A stretch of 64,000 bases of DNA from Candidatus Gastranaerophilales bacterium (GCA_900768915.1 CAAGEQ010000038.1:18818-82817); one strand, 5' to 3'; shown: positions 53,025 to 62,298, counted from the stretch's first letter. Notes: generated by a model not told the origin, from the sequence alone. Made by a program: numbers and translations.

Positions 53025-53109
53025 TTTTCAGAATATTAATTGACAGAGAGGGTTAAAACGTGATAAAATTGATGTTCCTAATGGTGTACATAAAAAAAGG
53101 AGTGTTATC

Positions 53110-53880
53110 ATGAAATATGCAGAAGAAGGTCTTCAATATCACATAGCAGTAAAAAATGGAGATGTTGGTAAATATGTAATCATGCCAGGTGATCCAAAAC
53201 GTTGTAAAAAAATTGCTGCATATTTTGATAATGCAAAACTTATCGCAGATAACAGAGAATATGTTACATACACAGGCTACCTTGATGGTGTAAAGGTTAG
53301 TGTTACATCAACCGGTATTGGTGGGCCATCTGCATCAATCGCATTAGAAGAACTTGTAAAAGCAGGTGCAAATACATTTATCAGAATTGGTACTTGTGGT
53401 GGTATGGATATAGATGTAAAAGGTGGTGACGTTGTTGTTGCAACATCTGCAATACGTATGGAAGGAACAACAAAAGAATACGCACCTATCGAATTTCCAG
53501 CAGTTGCAAACCTTGATGTAGTAAATGCTCTTGTTGATTCTGCGAAGAAGTTAGGATTTGAATACCACGCAGGTGTTGTTGAATGCAAGGACTCATTCTA
53601 CGGTCAACACGAACCAGAAAAAATGCCTGTAAACTACGAATTAATCAACAAATGGAATGCTTGGCTTAAACTTGGCTGCCTTGCTTCAGAAATGGAATCA
53701 GCAGCATTATTTGTTGTTGGCAGTTATTTAAGAGTAAAAGTTGGCTCTGTATTCTTAGTAGTTGCTAACCAAGAAAGAGAAAAACAAGGACTTGAAAATC
53801 CTGTTATCCACGATACAGATAAAGCAATCAAAGTTGCAGTCGAAGCAATTAGAAAAATGATTGCCAACGATAAAGTTTAA
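53110..53880 (+). CDS. udp: Uridine phosphorylase
   Basis: The 256-residue PNP/UDP-family nucleoside phosphorylase cleaves uridine to uracil and ribose-1-phosphate. Seen are [14 protein letters not shown] (phosphate site), [26 protein letters not shown], and [13 protein letters not shown] for the ribose site. GGAG lies ahead of the ATG and a terminator follows, so it is transcribed alone for nucleoside salvage. Confidence 0.93.
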   Translation: MKYAEEGLQYHIAVKNGDVGKYVIMPGDPKRCKKIAAYFDNAKLIADNREYVTYTGYLDGVKVSVTSTGIGGPSASIALEELVKAGANTFIRIGTCGGMDIDVKGGDVVVATSAIRMEGTTKEYAPIEFPAVANLDVVNALVDSAKKLGFEYHAGVVECKDSFYGQHEPEKMPVNYELINKWNAWLKLGCLASEMESAALFVVGSYLRVKVGSVFLVVANQEREKQGLENPVIHDTDKAIKVAVEAIRKMIANDKV

Positions 53881-53905
53881 AATATAAAACAATATTTTAT
53901 TATAC

Positions 53906-53936
53906 AAACAGGCATAATTTTAGATTATGCCTGTTT
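53906..53936 (+). terminator. udp terminator
   Basis: AAACAGGCATAAT / ATTATGCCTGTTT perfect 13-bp stem, followed by TTG and a T-rich tract, 26 nt after the udp stop codon. Confidence 0.9.
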
Positions 53937-53979
53937 TTGTTTATTCTCAAACATATTACAACAAATATAATTATACTAA

Positions 53980-54070
53980 GGAAAAGCAGACAAACACGTT
54001 GACTTTTCCAATATATTAGTTTTTCAACCTATTCACAATTAACCATCTTCAGGGCTTGTCTGCTTTATAT
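53980..54070. other. Structured intergenic segment with nested inverted repeats
   Basis: AAAGCAGACAA (53983-53993) pairs with TTGTCTGCTTT (54056-54066) around a 62-nt loop. Inside, GGAAAAG (about 53980) can pair with CTTTTCC (54003-54009). On the minus strand this lies just after the 54-aa gene and ends in CTTTTCC, so it may be a long-stem terminator. A CTTTATATA..TAAG string at 54063 lacks the upstream box and is not counted as a promoter. Confidence 0.4.
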
Positions 54071-54081
54071 ATTTATAAGGA

Positions 54082-54246
54082 TTAGAACTTAGCATAAGCA
54101 TATCTATTTTCTGTATTAGCAGAAAATGGTTGACTAAAATTGTACTGTTTTGCAAAATTAAAAGAATTAACTGCTTGACGTCTTTTCAAATCACATAAAC
54201 CAACGACAGTTGAGTCGTTCTTAAATAACTTTTTAATAAAATCCAT
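54082..54246 (-). CDS. Small 54-aa protein
   Basis: A minus-strand frame from ATG 54246 to TAA 54082 with an AGAGGT ribosome site 8 nt ahead. The product begins MDFIKKLFKNDSTVVG and ends ENRYAYAKF; it is basic at the start, with one cysteine and no known motif. The good ribosome site and AT-balanced coding composition support it. It diverges from the DUF1858 gene. No family recognised. Confidence 0.5.
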   Translation of the reverse strand: MDFIKKLFKNDSTVVGLCDLKRRQAVNSFNFAKQYNFSQPFSANTENRYAYAKF

Positions 54247-54320
54247 TGTTCAAACCTCTCATTTTGTTATATAATTTATTTAAGAATATTTTTGGAAAAG
54301 TCAACATAAGGAGTCAAAAA

Positions 54321-54524
54321 ATGGAAAAGAAAGTTACAAAAGAAATGGGTATATTAGATATTGCACAACAATATCCTGAAAGTATTGAAATCTTCGCTAA
54401 ATACGGCTTAGGTTGTTTAGGTTGCGCTGCTGCTCGTTTTGAAAATCTTGAAGCTGGTGCTAAAGTTCACGGTTTTGATCCAGATGAAATGGTTAGAGAT
54501 ATTAACGAAGTTATCAATAAATAA
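54321..54524 (+). CDS. DUF1858 / hybrid-cluster-associated redox disulfide protein
   Basis: The 67-residue protein VTKEMGILDIAQQYPESIEIF..GLGCLGCAAARFENLEAGA has the C-x-x-C of the 'prismane-associated' redox disulfide domain, found near hybrid cluster proteins and in anaerobes. The start is fixed by AAGGAG at 54308-54313; an in-frame ATG at 54246 has no ribosome site and lies antisense to the 54-aa gene's start. A redox or regulatory role is likely. Confidence 0.88.
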   Translation: MEKKVTKEMGILDIAQQYPESIEIFAKYGLGCLGCAAARFENLEAGAKVHGFDPDEMVRDINEVINK

Positions 54525-54617
54525 TTTTTCAAAATGATTTATAATAAGTATGTATCCTAAATATTAGGATACATACTTTTAAAAGTATTACCAATATTGT
54601 ATTTAGGGGTTTATGTT

Positions 54618-55040
54618 ATGTGGCAAATAATGTTAATGATATCTATTTTGTTTTTAGTGTTAGAGATATTCATGCCTGCAATGTTTTTCTTAAATCTTGC
54701 TGTTGCAGCATTGATAAGTGCAGTGTTAGCACTATTTATTTTTAATTGGGAAATAATAATACTTGCTTTTGCTCTATTATCATTAGCAGCATTATTCTTT
54801 CTTCGTCCATTTCTTATTAAAGGAAAGCACGACAAATCAAAACAAACAGGCATTCAAGATAAATATATAGGGAAAATAGTAAAAGTTATACAACCAATAA
54901 ACAAATATTCAGGTGCTATAACAATTTATGATGAACGTTGGGAAGCACGTTCATTAAACGATGAAACTTTTGACATAGATACAGAAGTTAAAATCGTTAA
55001 AAATGAAAGTCTTATAATGTATGTAGAAAAAGTAATATAG
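54618..55040 (+). CDS. NfeD-like membrane protein
   Basis: The 140-residue protein has three N-terminal membrane helices (MWQIMLMISILFLVLEIFMP and on) and a C-terminal OB-fold (DKYIGKIVKVIQPINKYSGA, then YDERWEARS). This is the short NfeD class that pairs with stomatin-like proteins. AGGGG precedes the ATG at 54618; an upstream in-frame start at 54597 overlaps that site. The SPFH gene follows after 9 nt. Confidence 0.9.
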   Translation: MWQIMLMISILFLVLEIFMPAMFFLNLAVAALISAVLALFIFNWEIIILAFALLSLAALFFLRPFLIKGKHDKSKQTGIQDKYIGKIVKVIQPINKYSGAITIYDERWEARSLNDETFDIDTEVKIVKNESLIMYVEKVI

Positions 55041-55049
55041 GAGATATTT

Positions 55050-56018
55050 ATGTTTTTTTTAGGAGTATTCGTTATATTTGCAATTATAATTGCAATCAAA
55101 GGTGTTATTATAGTTAAACAAGCAGAAGTAGTAATTGTAGAACGTTTAGGTAAGTTTGATAGAATTTTAGAATCAGGATTTAATTTTATATTTCCATTCA
55201 TTGAAACACCAAGAGGTATATACTGGAAAGCCATGCAAAAAGGTTTAGATGGCAAAACTTACTCTTACATCAAAGAGATTGATAGAATTGATTTAAGAGA
55301 AACTGTATATGATTTTCCTCGTCAAAATGTAATCACAAAAGATAATGTATCAATCAGCATCAATGCTTTATTATATTTCCAAATTGTTGATCCAAAATCA
55401 GCAGTATATGAAATCCAAAACTTGCCAGAAGCAATTGAAAAATTAACTCAAACAACATTAAGAAACCTAGTTGGTCAAATAGATTTAGATGAAACCTTAG
55501 TTTCAAGAGATAAAATCAACCAAGAATTAAGAACAATTCTTGATGAAGCAACAAATAAATGGGGTGTTAAGGTTAGTCGTGTAGAACTTCAAGACATCAT
55601 TCCACCTGTTGATATTCAAACAGCAATGGAAAAACAAATGAAAGCAGAACGTGATAGACGTGCTGCAATCTTAGAAGCAGAAGGTTTAAAAAAATCTGCA
55701 ATTCTAAAAGCTGAGGGTGAAAAAGAATCTGCAATCAATATTGCAGAAGGTCAAAAACAAGCAGCAATCTTAAAAGCAGAAGGTGTTGCTCAAGCAAGAA
55801 TTGTAGAGGCAGATGGTGAGCAACAAGCAATCGAAAAAATTATCAATGCTCTAGCTGACAAGGGGCAACCTGATAAATACTTGATTGCTATGAAATATCT
55901 TGAAACACTAAAGACAATGACAGACGGAGAAAACAACAAAGTTGTTTATATGCCTTACGAAGCAACTGGAATTTTAAGTTCTGTTGATGGCATTAAACAA
56001 ATGTTTGACAAGCAATAA
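55050..56018 (+). CDS. SPFH/Band 7 stomatin-like protein
   Basis: The 322-residue protein has an N-terminal membrane helix (FLGVFVIFAIIIAIKGVIIV), the Band 7 domain (QAEVVIVERLGKFDRILESG, then DLRETVYDFPRQNVITKDNV), and an Ala/Glu-rich coiled coil of repeated ILKAEGEKESAIN-type units (about 205-255) that drives oligomerisation. It pairs with the NfeD-like protein in the same operon, the usual arrangement, and is thought to organise membrane microdomains and quality control. Confidence 0.94.
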   Translation: MFFLGVFVIFAIIIAIKGVIIVKQAEVVIVERLGKFDRILESGFNFIFPFIETPRGIYWKAMQKGLDGKTYSYIKEIDRIDLRETVYDFPRQNVITKDNVSISINALLYFQIVDPKSAVYEIQNLPEAIEKLTQTTLRNLVGQIDLDETLVSRDKINQELRTILDEATNKWGVKVSRVELQDIIPPVDIQTAMEKQMKAERDRRAAILEAEGLKKSAILKAEGEKESAINIAEGQKQAAILKAEGVAQARIVEADGEQQAIEKIINALADKGQPDKYLIAMKYLETLKTMTDGENNKVVYMPYEATGILSSVDGIKQMFDKQ

Positions 56019-56040
56019 AAAAACTTATTCAATAAACATA

Positions 56041-56072
56041 AAAAAGGACTTCTATTATTAGAAGTCCTTTTT
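56041..56072. terminator. Bidirectional terminator
   Basis: AAAAAGGACTTCTA / TAGAAGTCCTTTTT stem with a small TTAT loop between the convergent SPFH gene and the 107-aa gene. Confidence 0.9.
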
Positions 56073-56088
56073 ATTATAAGAATAAATT

Positions 56089-56412
56089 TTATTTTATTTT
56101 GGCTTTTGCTAACAAAGTCAATGCTGAAACAACAGCAGTTGATACTGCACCAACCGCAGCCGTAATACCTGTACCTACTGCGATACCTTTTCTAGAATCT
56201 TTTTTAATTTTATCTACAGTAGTAAATCCGTCCCACAAAGCACCATCTTTTGTCATTCCACCTGTAGGGATTTTACCACCATTTGCATCAGCAACTTTTT
56301 GAGCATGAGCAATTACTTGTTTACGTGCTTTCATACCACTGTACAAACTCATACCACCTGTTACAATACCACCTGCAGCAGCCATAATTCCTACACATTT
56401 TACTGATGACAT
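56089..56412 (-). CDS. Small Gly-zipper membrane-active protein
   Basis: The 107-residue protein starts at ATG 56412 behind a strong GGAGG; an in-frame ATG at 56553 has no such site. Two Gly/Ala-rich hydrophobic segments (GIMAAAGGIVTGGMSLYSGM near the start; GIAVGTGITAAVGAVSTAVV near the end) flank a soluble loop (KIPTGGMTKDGALWDGF). It would form a helical hairpin in a membrane. No signal peptide and no family recognised. A weaker copy of the bipartite promoter element lies upstream. Confidence 0.7.
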   Translation of the reverse strand: MSSVKCVGIMAAAGGIVTGGMSLYSGMKARKQVIAHAQKVADANGGKIPTGGMTKDGALWDGFTTVDKIKKDSRKGIAVGTGITAAVGAVSTAVVSALTLLAKAKIK

Positions 56413-56435
56413 ATTAAAACCTCCGGTTAACTCCA

Positions 56436-56473
56436 CTTGCTTATATAATGACGGAAAACGTAATTTTTTGCTA
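56436..56473 (-). promoter_or_regulatory. Possible CTTTATATA-class element (copy e, weak)
   Basis: On the minus strand TAGCAAAA (56473-56466), 15-nt spacer, CATTATATAAGCAAG (56450-56436), 23 nt before the ATG at 56412. Position and spacing fit the class but both boxes carry several changes. Confidence 0.35.
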
Positions 56474-56547
56474 ATATGTAAATTTTTCGTAGCAAAACTG
56501 TTACAATACATTAAAATAAATAGATATAAATATTTTCTAATAAATAA

Positions 56548-56576
56548 TTGCAAACAATTTATGTATAGGGTATATT
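56548..56576 (+). promoter_or_regulatory. Leaderless promoter of mutS2
   Basis: TTGCAA (56548-56553), 17-nt spacer, TATATT (56571-56576), 6 nt, ATG at 56583. No ribosome-binding site. Confidence 0.7.
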
Positions 56577-56582
56577 TTACCT

Positions 56583-58946
56583 ATGGGTGGAGCATATCAA
56601 AAAACTTTAAAAGCATTAGAATACGACAAAATTTTGCAAGAATTAGCAAATTATGCACGTTGCAATTATGCAAAAAGACTTTGTCTTGATTTAGAGCCAT
56701 CAAAAGATACTTCTACAATCAAAACAATGCTTTCTTATACAAAAGAGGCAATGTCTATTTTAAATAACGCTATTGATATTCCATTAGATTACGTTATCAA
56801 TCTTGATGAAATAGATTTAAAACCTGAATATTTTATCGAAGATGAACTAATTGATTTCGCAAAAACTTTAAAATCATCAAGATTAGTAAAAAACTTTTTG
56901 AGAGAAAATATTGAACAAGATTCTCTTTTATTTAATCTAAGTTTGAAACTATATTCTGATAGAGATTTTGAAGAAAGAATTTTCAATACTTTTGATGATA
57001 ATTATAATGTTAAACATAATGCAACCCAAACATTAAGTGGGTTATATTCATCATTAAAAGATACAGAAACAACTTTAAAAGAAACAGTAACAAAACTTTT
57101 AAATACACCTGATTTCAACAAACATTTACAAGAACAAATATATACACTTAGAGATGATAGAGTCGTTTTCCAAGTAAAAGCACCTTCGAAAAATAAAATT
57201 TCTGGTATTATTCACGATGTTTCTGCAACAAACAAAACTTTCTATATTGAACCATCACAAATAGTACCTTTAAACAACAAAATTAGAGAAGTAAAATCCA
57301 AAATTCATGGTGAAATAATCAACATACTAACATCATTAAGTAGCGAAATAAAAACACATCTTGATGATATAAAACAAAGCATTGCAACACTTGGAGAAAT
57401 TGATTTTCACTTTGCGAAAGCAAGATATGCTATTAAAATACAAGCAATTGAACCAATATTAGAAGAAAAGAAAATTGTCAAAATTGAAAGAATGCGTCAC
57501 CCATTATTGATTGGACACGTTGAAAAACTGGTTGAAAACGATTTTGAAATAGGGAAAGATTACCACTCAGTTTTGATTACAGGTTCAAATACTGGTGGTA
57601 AAACTGTTGCAATGAAAACAATTGGTTTATTTTTACTTATGACAAAGTCAGGAATGTTTTTACCTTGTACAGAAGCAAAAATATATCCGTTCAAAAATAT
57701 TTTTGCAGACATTGGTGATGACCAAAATATACTTCAAAACCTTTCAACTTTTTCATCACACATGACAAATATTATAGATATTTTAAACTTATCGAATTCT
57801 GATACATTTGTTTTACTAGATGAATTATGTGCTGGTACTGATCCGGTTGAGGGTGCTGTCCTTGCAGAAGTAATTCTAAAAAGATTTAAAAAACTTTCAA
57901 CACAATCAGTTATAACAACCCATTACGGCGAATTAAAATCTCTTGAATATAGTGATAGTTATTTTAAAAATGCTTGCGTTGAATTTGATACAGAAACACT
58001 TTCACCAACATATAACCTTATAATAGGTATTCCAGGATTAAGCAATGCTATTTCAGTATCCGCAAATTTAGGATTAGATAAATCTTTAGTTAAACAAGCA
58101 CAAGAACTTTTATATACACAAAAAGATAACTCTATAGAAGTTGTAGAAAAATTACAAGATACGCATCAACAACTTACAAAACATTTAAAAAGTGCTGAAG
58201 AAACAAATGCAGAAGCAATTGGTTTAAAGAAAAAATACGAAAAAGAAGTAACTGAATTAAAGAAATCAAAAAACAAAACAATTAAACAGATTAAACATCG
58301 TTTTGATAATGAACTTGATGCAGTTAAAGCAGAAATAAAAGAAATTCTTGATGAACTAAGAAAAAATCAATCAGAAAAAATTGCAAGACGTTCATATTTA
58401 CGTTTAGCGAATCTTGAACATAAGTTTAGAGGCGATTTAAGCCAACTTGAAGAAAGCGAAAAATATGATGAAATAGATTGGTCAAAAGCAAAAGTTCACG
58501 ATATATTTATCGTTAAAGAACTTCACCAAGAAGTAGAACTTTTATCATTACCAGATAAAAACAAAAATGTATATGTTCAAATGGGCAACATTAAAACAAA
58601 AATTAAACAATCAAGACTTGCTGTCTATAACAAAGCACTCATTAGTAAAAAGGTATTCAAGCCTGTTAAACCATCAACAAACTTTGAATTAAAACGTTAT
58701 GCAATGTCTAACACATTAGATTTAAGAGGATTTAGAGTAGAAGAAGGTTTAGATGAACTTGAAGCATTCTTAGATAAAGCAAGTTTAGTAAATCTAACAC
58801 CAGTATTTATTATTCATGGACATGGTACAGGGGCTATGAAGTCAGCAGTAAGAGATTTCCTATCAACATCACCTTATGTAGCAAAATATCGTCCTGGAGA
58901 GAATACAGAAGGCGGAGACGGTGTTAGTGTTGTTGATATAAACTAA
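56583..58946 (+). CDS. mutS2: Endonuclease MutS2
   Basis: The 787-residue protein has the MutS2 layout. It has no mismatch-binding domain. Core/clamp helices are followed by the ABC-type ATPase with Walker A ITGSNTGGKTVAMKT and Walker B FVLLDELCAGTDPVEG, a coiled coil (about 510-610), and a C-terminal Smr nuclease domain (LDLRGFRVEEGLDELEAFL, then IIHGHGTGAMKSAVRDFL). Family roles are suppression of homologous recombination and ribosome-collision rescue. The mRNA is predicted to be leaderless. Confidence 0.95.
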   Translation: MGGAYQKTLKALEYDKILQELANYARCNYAKRLCLDLEPSKDTSTIKTMLSYTKEAMSILNNAIDIPLDYVINLDEIDLKPEYFIEDELIDFAKTLKSSRLVKNFLRENIEQDSLLFNLSLKLYSDRDFEERIFNTFDDNYNVKHNATQTLSGLYSSLKDTETTLKETVTKLLNTPDFNKHLQEQIYTLRDDRVVFQVKAPSKNKISGIIHDVSATNKTFYIEPSQIVPLNNKIREVKSKIHGEIINILTSLSSEIKTHLDDIKQSIATLGEIDFHFAKARYAIKIQAIEPILEEKKIVKIERMRHPLLIGHVEKLVENDFEIGKDYHSVLITGSNTGGKTVAMKTIGLFLLMTKSGMFLPCTEAKIYPFKNIFADIGDDQNILQNLSTFSSHMTNIIDILNLSNSDTFVLLDELCAGTDPVEGAVLAEVILKRFKKLSTQSVITTHYGELKSLEYSDSYFKNACVEFDTETLSPTYNLIIGIPGLSNAISVSANLGLDKSLVKQAQELLYTQKDNSIEVVEKLQDTHQQLTKHLKSAEETNAEAIGLKKKYEKEVTELKKSKNKTIKQIKHRFDNELDAVKAEIKEILDELRKNQSEKIARRSYLRLANLEHKFRGDLSQLEESEKYDEIDWSKAKVHDIFIVKELHQEVELLSLPDKNKNVYVQMGNIKTKIKQSRLAVYNKALISKKVFKPVKPSTNFELKRYAMSNTLDLRGFRVEEGLDELEAFLDKASLVNLTPVFIIHGHGTGAMKSAVRDFLSTSPYVAKYRPGENTEGGDGVSVVDIN

Positions 58947-59105
58947 TTATTTCTTTACTGAACCCAACAAGCGACGTTTAATCATTATTGCTTCTTCACG
59001 TGTTAAATATTTTGCGAATTTAGCAAACTCCTCTAATGCATCTTGCATTGAGTAATTACCACATTCTACATTTCTTAACCAGTTATTAACTTCCTTTGTA
59101 ATCAT
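58947..59105 (-). CDS. Small helical protein downstream of pflA
   Basis: The 52-residue product begins MITKEVNNWLRNVECGNYSM and is acidic and helical, ending in EEAIMIKRRLLGSVKK. The ATG at 59105 lies 7 nt after TACGAT (59117-59112), another leaderless-type start; an ATG at 59159 would overlap pflA. No motif recognised. It converges with mutS2 with no gap between the stop codons. Confidence 0.55.
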   Translation of the reverse strand: MITKEVNNWLRNVECGNYSMQDALEEFAKFAKYLTREEAIMIKRRLLGSVKK

Positions 59106-59130
59106 AATATTATCGTACCAAAAATATTTT

Positions 59131-59856
59131 TTATAATATAGTATCAAAACCGTTTTCAACGAATTTTTCTTTTATTTTTTTAACTTCTTCTTTCGTTGGA
59201 ATACGTGATTGTAATTTATATTCTAATCCCAATTTTTTATATTTTTCTTTTCCCATTTCGTGATAAGGAAGCAACTCAACTTTTTCAATTTTAAAGTTTT
59301 TCAAAAAGTTTATTAATGACTCAATATAATCATCATCCATACTTATATCCGGAACAAGTACTTGTCTTATCCAAATAGATTTATTATTATCATTTAGAAA
59401 TTTTAAAAAGTTCAAAACTTTATCATTAGGACAACCTGTTAAATCTTTATGTTTTTGTTTATCTAAATGCTTTATATCTAACAAAAATAAATCTGTATAA
59501 TTTAACAATTCTTTTAAATCTTCTGTAATATCAACATAACCACAAGTATCAATAGCAGTATGGATATTGTTCGTTTTTAATTTTTTAAATAATTCCAAAA
59601 GAAACGGTATTTGCAACAACGGCTCACCACCTGAAATTGTCACACCACCATTAGAATTTTCATAAAAACTTTTATATTTAAGAATGTCAGAAAAAACTTC
59701 ATCAACACTCATTGAATTTGCACTACCACTCCAAGTATCAGGATTGTGACAAAATAAACACCTAAAAGGACAACCTTGCAAGAATAAAACATATCTTAAT
59801 CCAGGTCCATCAAGTGCTCCCATTGTTTGTATTGAATGATAGTTGCATTTTGTCAT
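59131..59856 (-). CDS. pflA: Pyruvate formate-lyase activating enzyme
   Basis: Radical-SAM activase of 241 residues that installs the glycyl radical on PFL. The cluster motif C-x3-C-x2-C is present in LQGCPFRCLFCHNPDTW, preceded by GALDGPGLRYVLF and followed by GGVTISGGEPLLQ. It lies downstream of pflB, separated by a strong terminator, so its expression depends on read-through or its own promoter. Confidence 0.95.
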   Translation of the reverse strand: MTKCNYHSIQTMGALDGPGLRYVLFLQGCPFRCLFCHNPDTWSGSANSMSVDEVFSDILKYKSFYENSNGGVTISGGEPLLQIPFLLELFKKLKTNNIHTAIDTCGYVDITEDLKELLNYTDLFLLDIKHLDKQKHKDLTGCPNDKVLNFLKFLNDNNKSIWIRQVLVPDISMDDDYIESLINFLKNFKIEKVELLPYHEMGKEKYKKLGLEYKLQSRIPTKEEVKKIKEKFVENGFDTIL

Positions 59857-59882
59857 AATATAATATCTTCTTACTTAAAAAA

Positions 59883-59905
59883 TCGGCAGGGAAAATCCCT
59901 GCCGA
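59883..59905 (-). terminator. Terminator between pflB and pflA
   Basis: TCGGCAGGGA / TCCCTGCCGA perfect 10-bp stem with a three-base loop, followed on the minus strand by six T. It comes 8 nt after the pflB stop and before pflA, consistent with making less activase than enzyme. Confidence 0.9.
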
Positions 59906-59912
59906 AAATTTA

Positions 59913-62120
59913 TTATATAGCAGAATGGAATGTTCTACTAATAACGTCTAATTGCTGTTCACGAGATAATTTGATAAAGTTTACAGCATAACCACTAACT
60001 CTAATAGTTAATTGTGGATAATTTTCTGGATGTTCCATTGCATCTTCAAGAGTTTCTCTATCCAATACGTTGACATTCAAATGCTGAGCACCATTACCAA
60101 AATATCCGTCCATTAAACCAACCAAGTTAGAAATTTGTTCATCTCTTGATTTACCTAATGTATTAGGAATAATACTAAATGTGTTAGAAATACCATCTTT
60201 AGCATTTTTGAATGGTAATTTAGCAACTGAACATAATGAAGCCAACGCACCTTTTGAATCTCTACCATTAAATGGGTTTGCCCCTGGTGCGAATGGAATA
60301 CCAGCAACTCTACCGTCTGGAGTGTCACCAGTTTTCTTACCATAAACAACATTACTTGTAATTGTTAAAATAGATTGAGTAGGAATTGCATCTCTATAAG
60401 TTTCGATTTTTTCTAGTTTTGACATAAATCTATTTACTAATTCAACACCCATTGAGTCAACTCTATCATCGTTATTACCATATTTCGGATAATCACCTTC
60501 AATTTCAAAGTGTGTTGCAATACCATTTTCATTTCTAATAGGTTTAACTTTTGCATATTTAATAGCAGAAAGTGAATCAACAACAACACTGAAACCAGCA
60601 ATACCACAACCAAGTTTGCGAACTGCATCTGTATCCATTAATGCTAATTGTGCTTTTTCATAATTATACTTATCATGCATAAAGTGAATAATATTCAATG
60701 CACTCACATAGGTATTAGCAAGCCAATCCATAACCTTGTCGAATTTTTCCATTACTGTATCATAATCAAGATATTCATCAGTAATTGGTTCAAAATCAGC
60801 AACTTTATCACCAGTTCTTTCATCAACACCACCGTTGATAGTGTATAGAAGTGCTTTTGCTAAGTTTGCACGAGCACCGAAGAACTGCATTTCCTTACCA
60901 ATAACCAATGGAGATACACAACAAGCAATTGCATAATCATCACCGAAATGTTCTCTCATCAAATCATCACTTTCATATTGAATAGCACTTGATTCGATAC
61001 TTACTCTTGCACAGTAATCTTTAAATCCTTCAGGAAGACTCTTACTCCATAAAACTGTCATATTAGGTTCTGGAGCAGGTCCTAAGTTGATTAAAGTTTG
61101 CAACATTCTGAATGAGTTTTTAGTAACAAGTGGTTTGCCGTCCATAGTCATACCACCAATACTTTCAGTAGTCCAAACTGGATCACCACTGAATAAGTCA
61201 TTATATTCAGGAGTTCTTAAGAAACGAACCATACGTAATTTGATAATGAAATCGTCCATGATTTCTTGTGCTTGTTCTTCAGTAATTTTACCAGATTTCA
61301 AATCACGTTCAGAATAAATATCTAAGAACGAAGAAACACGACCTAATGACATTGCAGCACCATTTTGGTCTTTAATTGCTGCTAAGTAACCGAAGTATGT
61401 AAATTGAACTGCATCTTTAAAACTTTCAGCAGGTTTACTAATATCAACACCATAAGAAAGAGCCATTTCTTTCATATCTTTAAGTGCTCTAATTTGTTCA
61501 CTTACTTCTTCTCTTAATCTGATATTTGCCTCATTCATAGGTCTTTTTTCAAGATTAAGTTTATCTTTTTGTTTTTCTTCAATAAGTCTATCAACACCGT
61601 ACAAAGCGATACGTCTGTAATCACCTATAATTCTACCTCTACCATAAGCATCAGGAAGACCTGTAATAATAGCAGAGTGACGGCATTTTTTGATTGCATC
61701 AGTATATGCATCAAAAACACCATCATTATGAGTTTTTCTATACTTTGTATAAACTGTTTTTAATTCTTCATCAACAGGAAGATTGTATGCCTTACAAGAA
61801 GCCTCAACCATTCTGTAACCACCGTTAGGCATGATTGCACGTTTTAGCGGTGCATCTGTTTGTAAACCAACGATAATTTCATTATCCTTGTCAATGTATC
61901 CAGGAGCGAATGCAGTAATTGACGATGGAGTAGATGTATCAGCATCTAAAACACCTTTTTTTCTTTCTTCTTTCATCAATTCACTAACTTTACTCCACAT
62001 GTACAAAGTTCTTTGTGTTGGTCCGCTTAAGAAACTATCATCACCATAATATGGTGTAACATTTTGCTTAATGAATTCGGCAACATCAATCTTTGTATTA
62101 TCCAATACTTGGGTAACCAT
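59913..62120 (-). CDS. pflB: Formate C-acetyltransferase (pyruvate formate-lyase)
   Basis: The 735-residue glycyl-radical enzyme converts pyruvate and CoA to acetyl-CoA and formate. Active-site Cys400-Cys401 are in [12 protein letters not shown]. The radical glycine is Gly710 in [21 protein letters not shown] precedes the ATG at 62120, so a start five codons earlier is rejected. It shows anaerobic mixed-acid fermentation. The promoter carries a Fur-type operator over the predicted transcription start. Confidence 0.97.
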   Translation of the reverse strand: MVTQVLDNTKIDVAEFIKQNVTPYYGDDSFLSGPTQRTLYMWSKVSELMKEERKKGVLDADTSTPSSITAFAPGYIDKDNEIIVGLQTDAPLKRAIMPNGGYRMVEASCKAYNLPVDEELKTVYTKYRKTHNDGVFDAYTDAIKKCRHSAIITGLPDAYGRGRIIGDYRRIALYGVDRLIEEKQKDKLNLEKRPMNEANIRLREEVSEQIRALKDMKEMALSYGVDISKPAESFKDAVQFTYFGYLAAIKDQNGAAMSLGRVSSFLDIYSERDLKSGKITEEQAQEIMDDFIIKLRMVRFLRTPEYNDLFSGDPVWTTESIGGMTMDGKPLVTKNSFRMLQTLINLGPAPEPNMTVLWSKSLPEGFKDYCARVSIESSAIQYESDDLMREHFGDDYAIACCVSPLVIGKEMQFFGARANLAKALLYTINGGVDERTGDKVADFEPITDEYLDYDTVMEKFDKVMDWLANTYVSALNIIHFMHDKYNYEKAQLALMDTDAVRKLGCGIAGFSVVVDSLSAIKYAKVKPIRNENGIATHFEIEGDYPKYGNNDDRVDSMGVELVNRFMSKLEKIETYRDAIPTQSILTITSNVVYGKKTGDTPDGRVAGIPFAPGANPFNGRDSKGALASLCSVAKLPFKNAKDGISNTFSIIPNTLGKSRDEQISNLVGLMDGYFGNGAQHLNVNVLDRETLEDAMEHPENYPQLTIRVSGYAVNFIKLSREQQLDVISRTFHSAI

Positions 62121-62154
62121 AATTGTCTCCTCCATTTTTTTAGTAATTTATAAT

Positions 62155-62173
62155 GATAAAGATTATCATTATG
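62155..62173 (-). promoter_or_regulatory. Fur-type operator in the pflB promoter
   Basis: On the minus strand the 19-mer CATAATGATAATCTTTATC matches the classical Fur box GATAATGATAATCATTATC at 17 of 19 positions. It starts 3 nt after the -10 TATAAT and so covers the transcription start. Binding would block the promoter. Which Fur-family member acts cannot be told. Confidence 0.65.
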
Positions 62174-62176
62174 ATA

Positions 62177-62205
62177 ATTATACCATGATTAATAAAATTT
62201 GTAAA
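62177..62205 (-). promoter_or_regulatory. pflB promoter
   Basis: TTTACA (62205-62200), 17-nt spacer, TATAAT (62182-62177) on the minus strand. Transcription would start near 62170, giving a leader of about 50 nt with a GGAGGAG ribosome site. Confidence 0.75.
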
Positions 62206-62298
62206 TTATATTGTAAGAAATATGAAATTTATTAAACTTATTAATTGGATTTTATTTCATCTACTTCGTTTTTATTTACTTTAATCATACAGATTAAT

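Noticed and set aside
54063..54079. CTTTATATATTTATAAG resembling the bipartite promoter element
   Set aside because: No TG-AATT box lies at the 15-16-nt spacing and no gene starts within 200 nt downstream on that strand.
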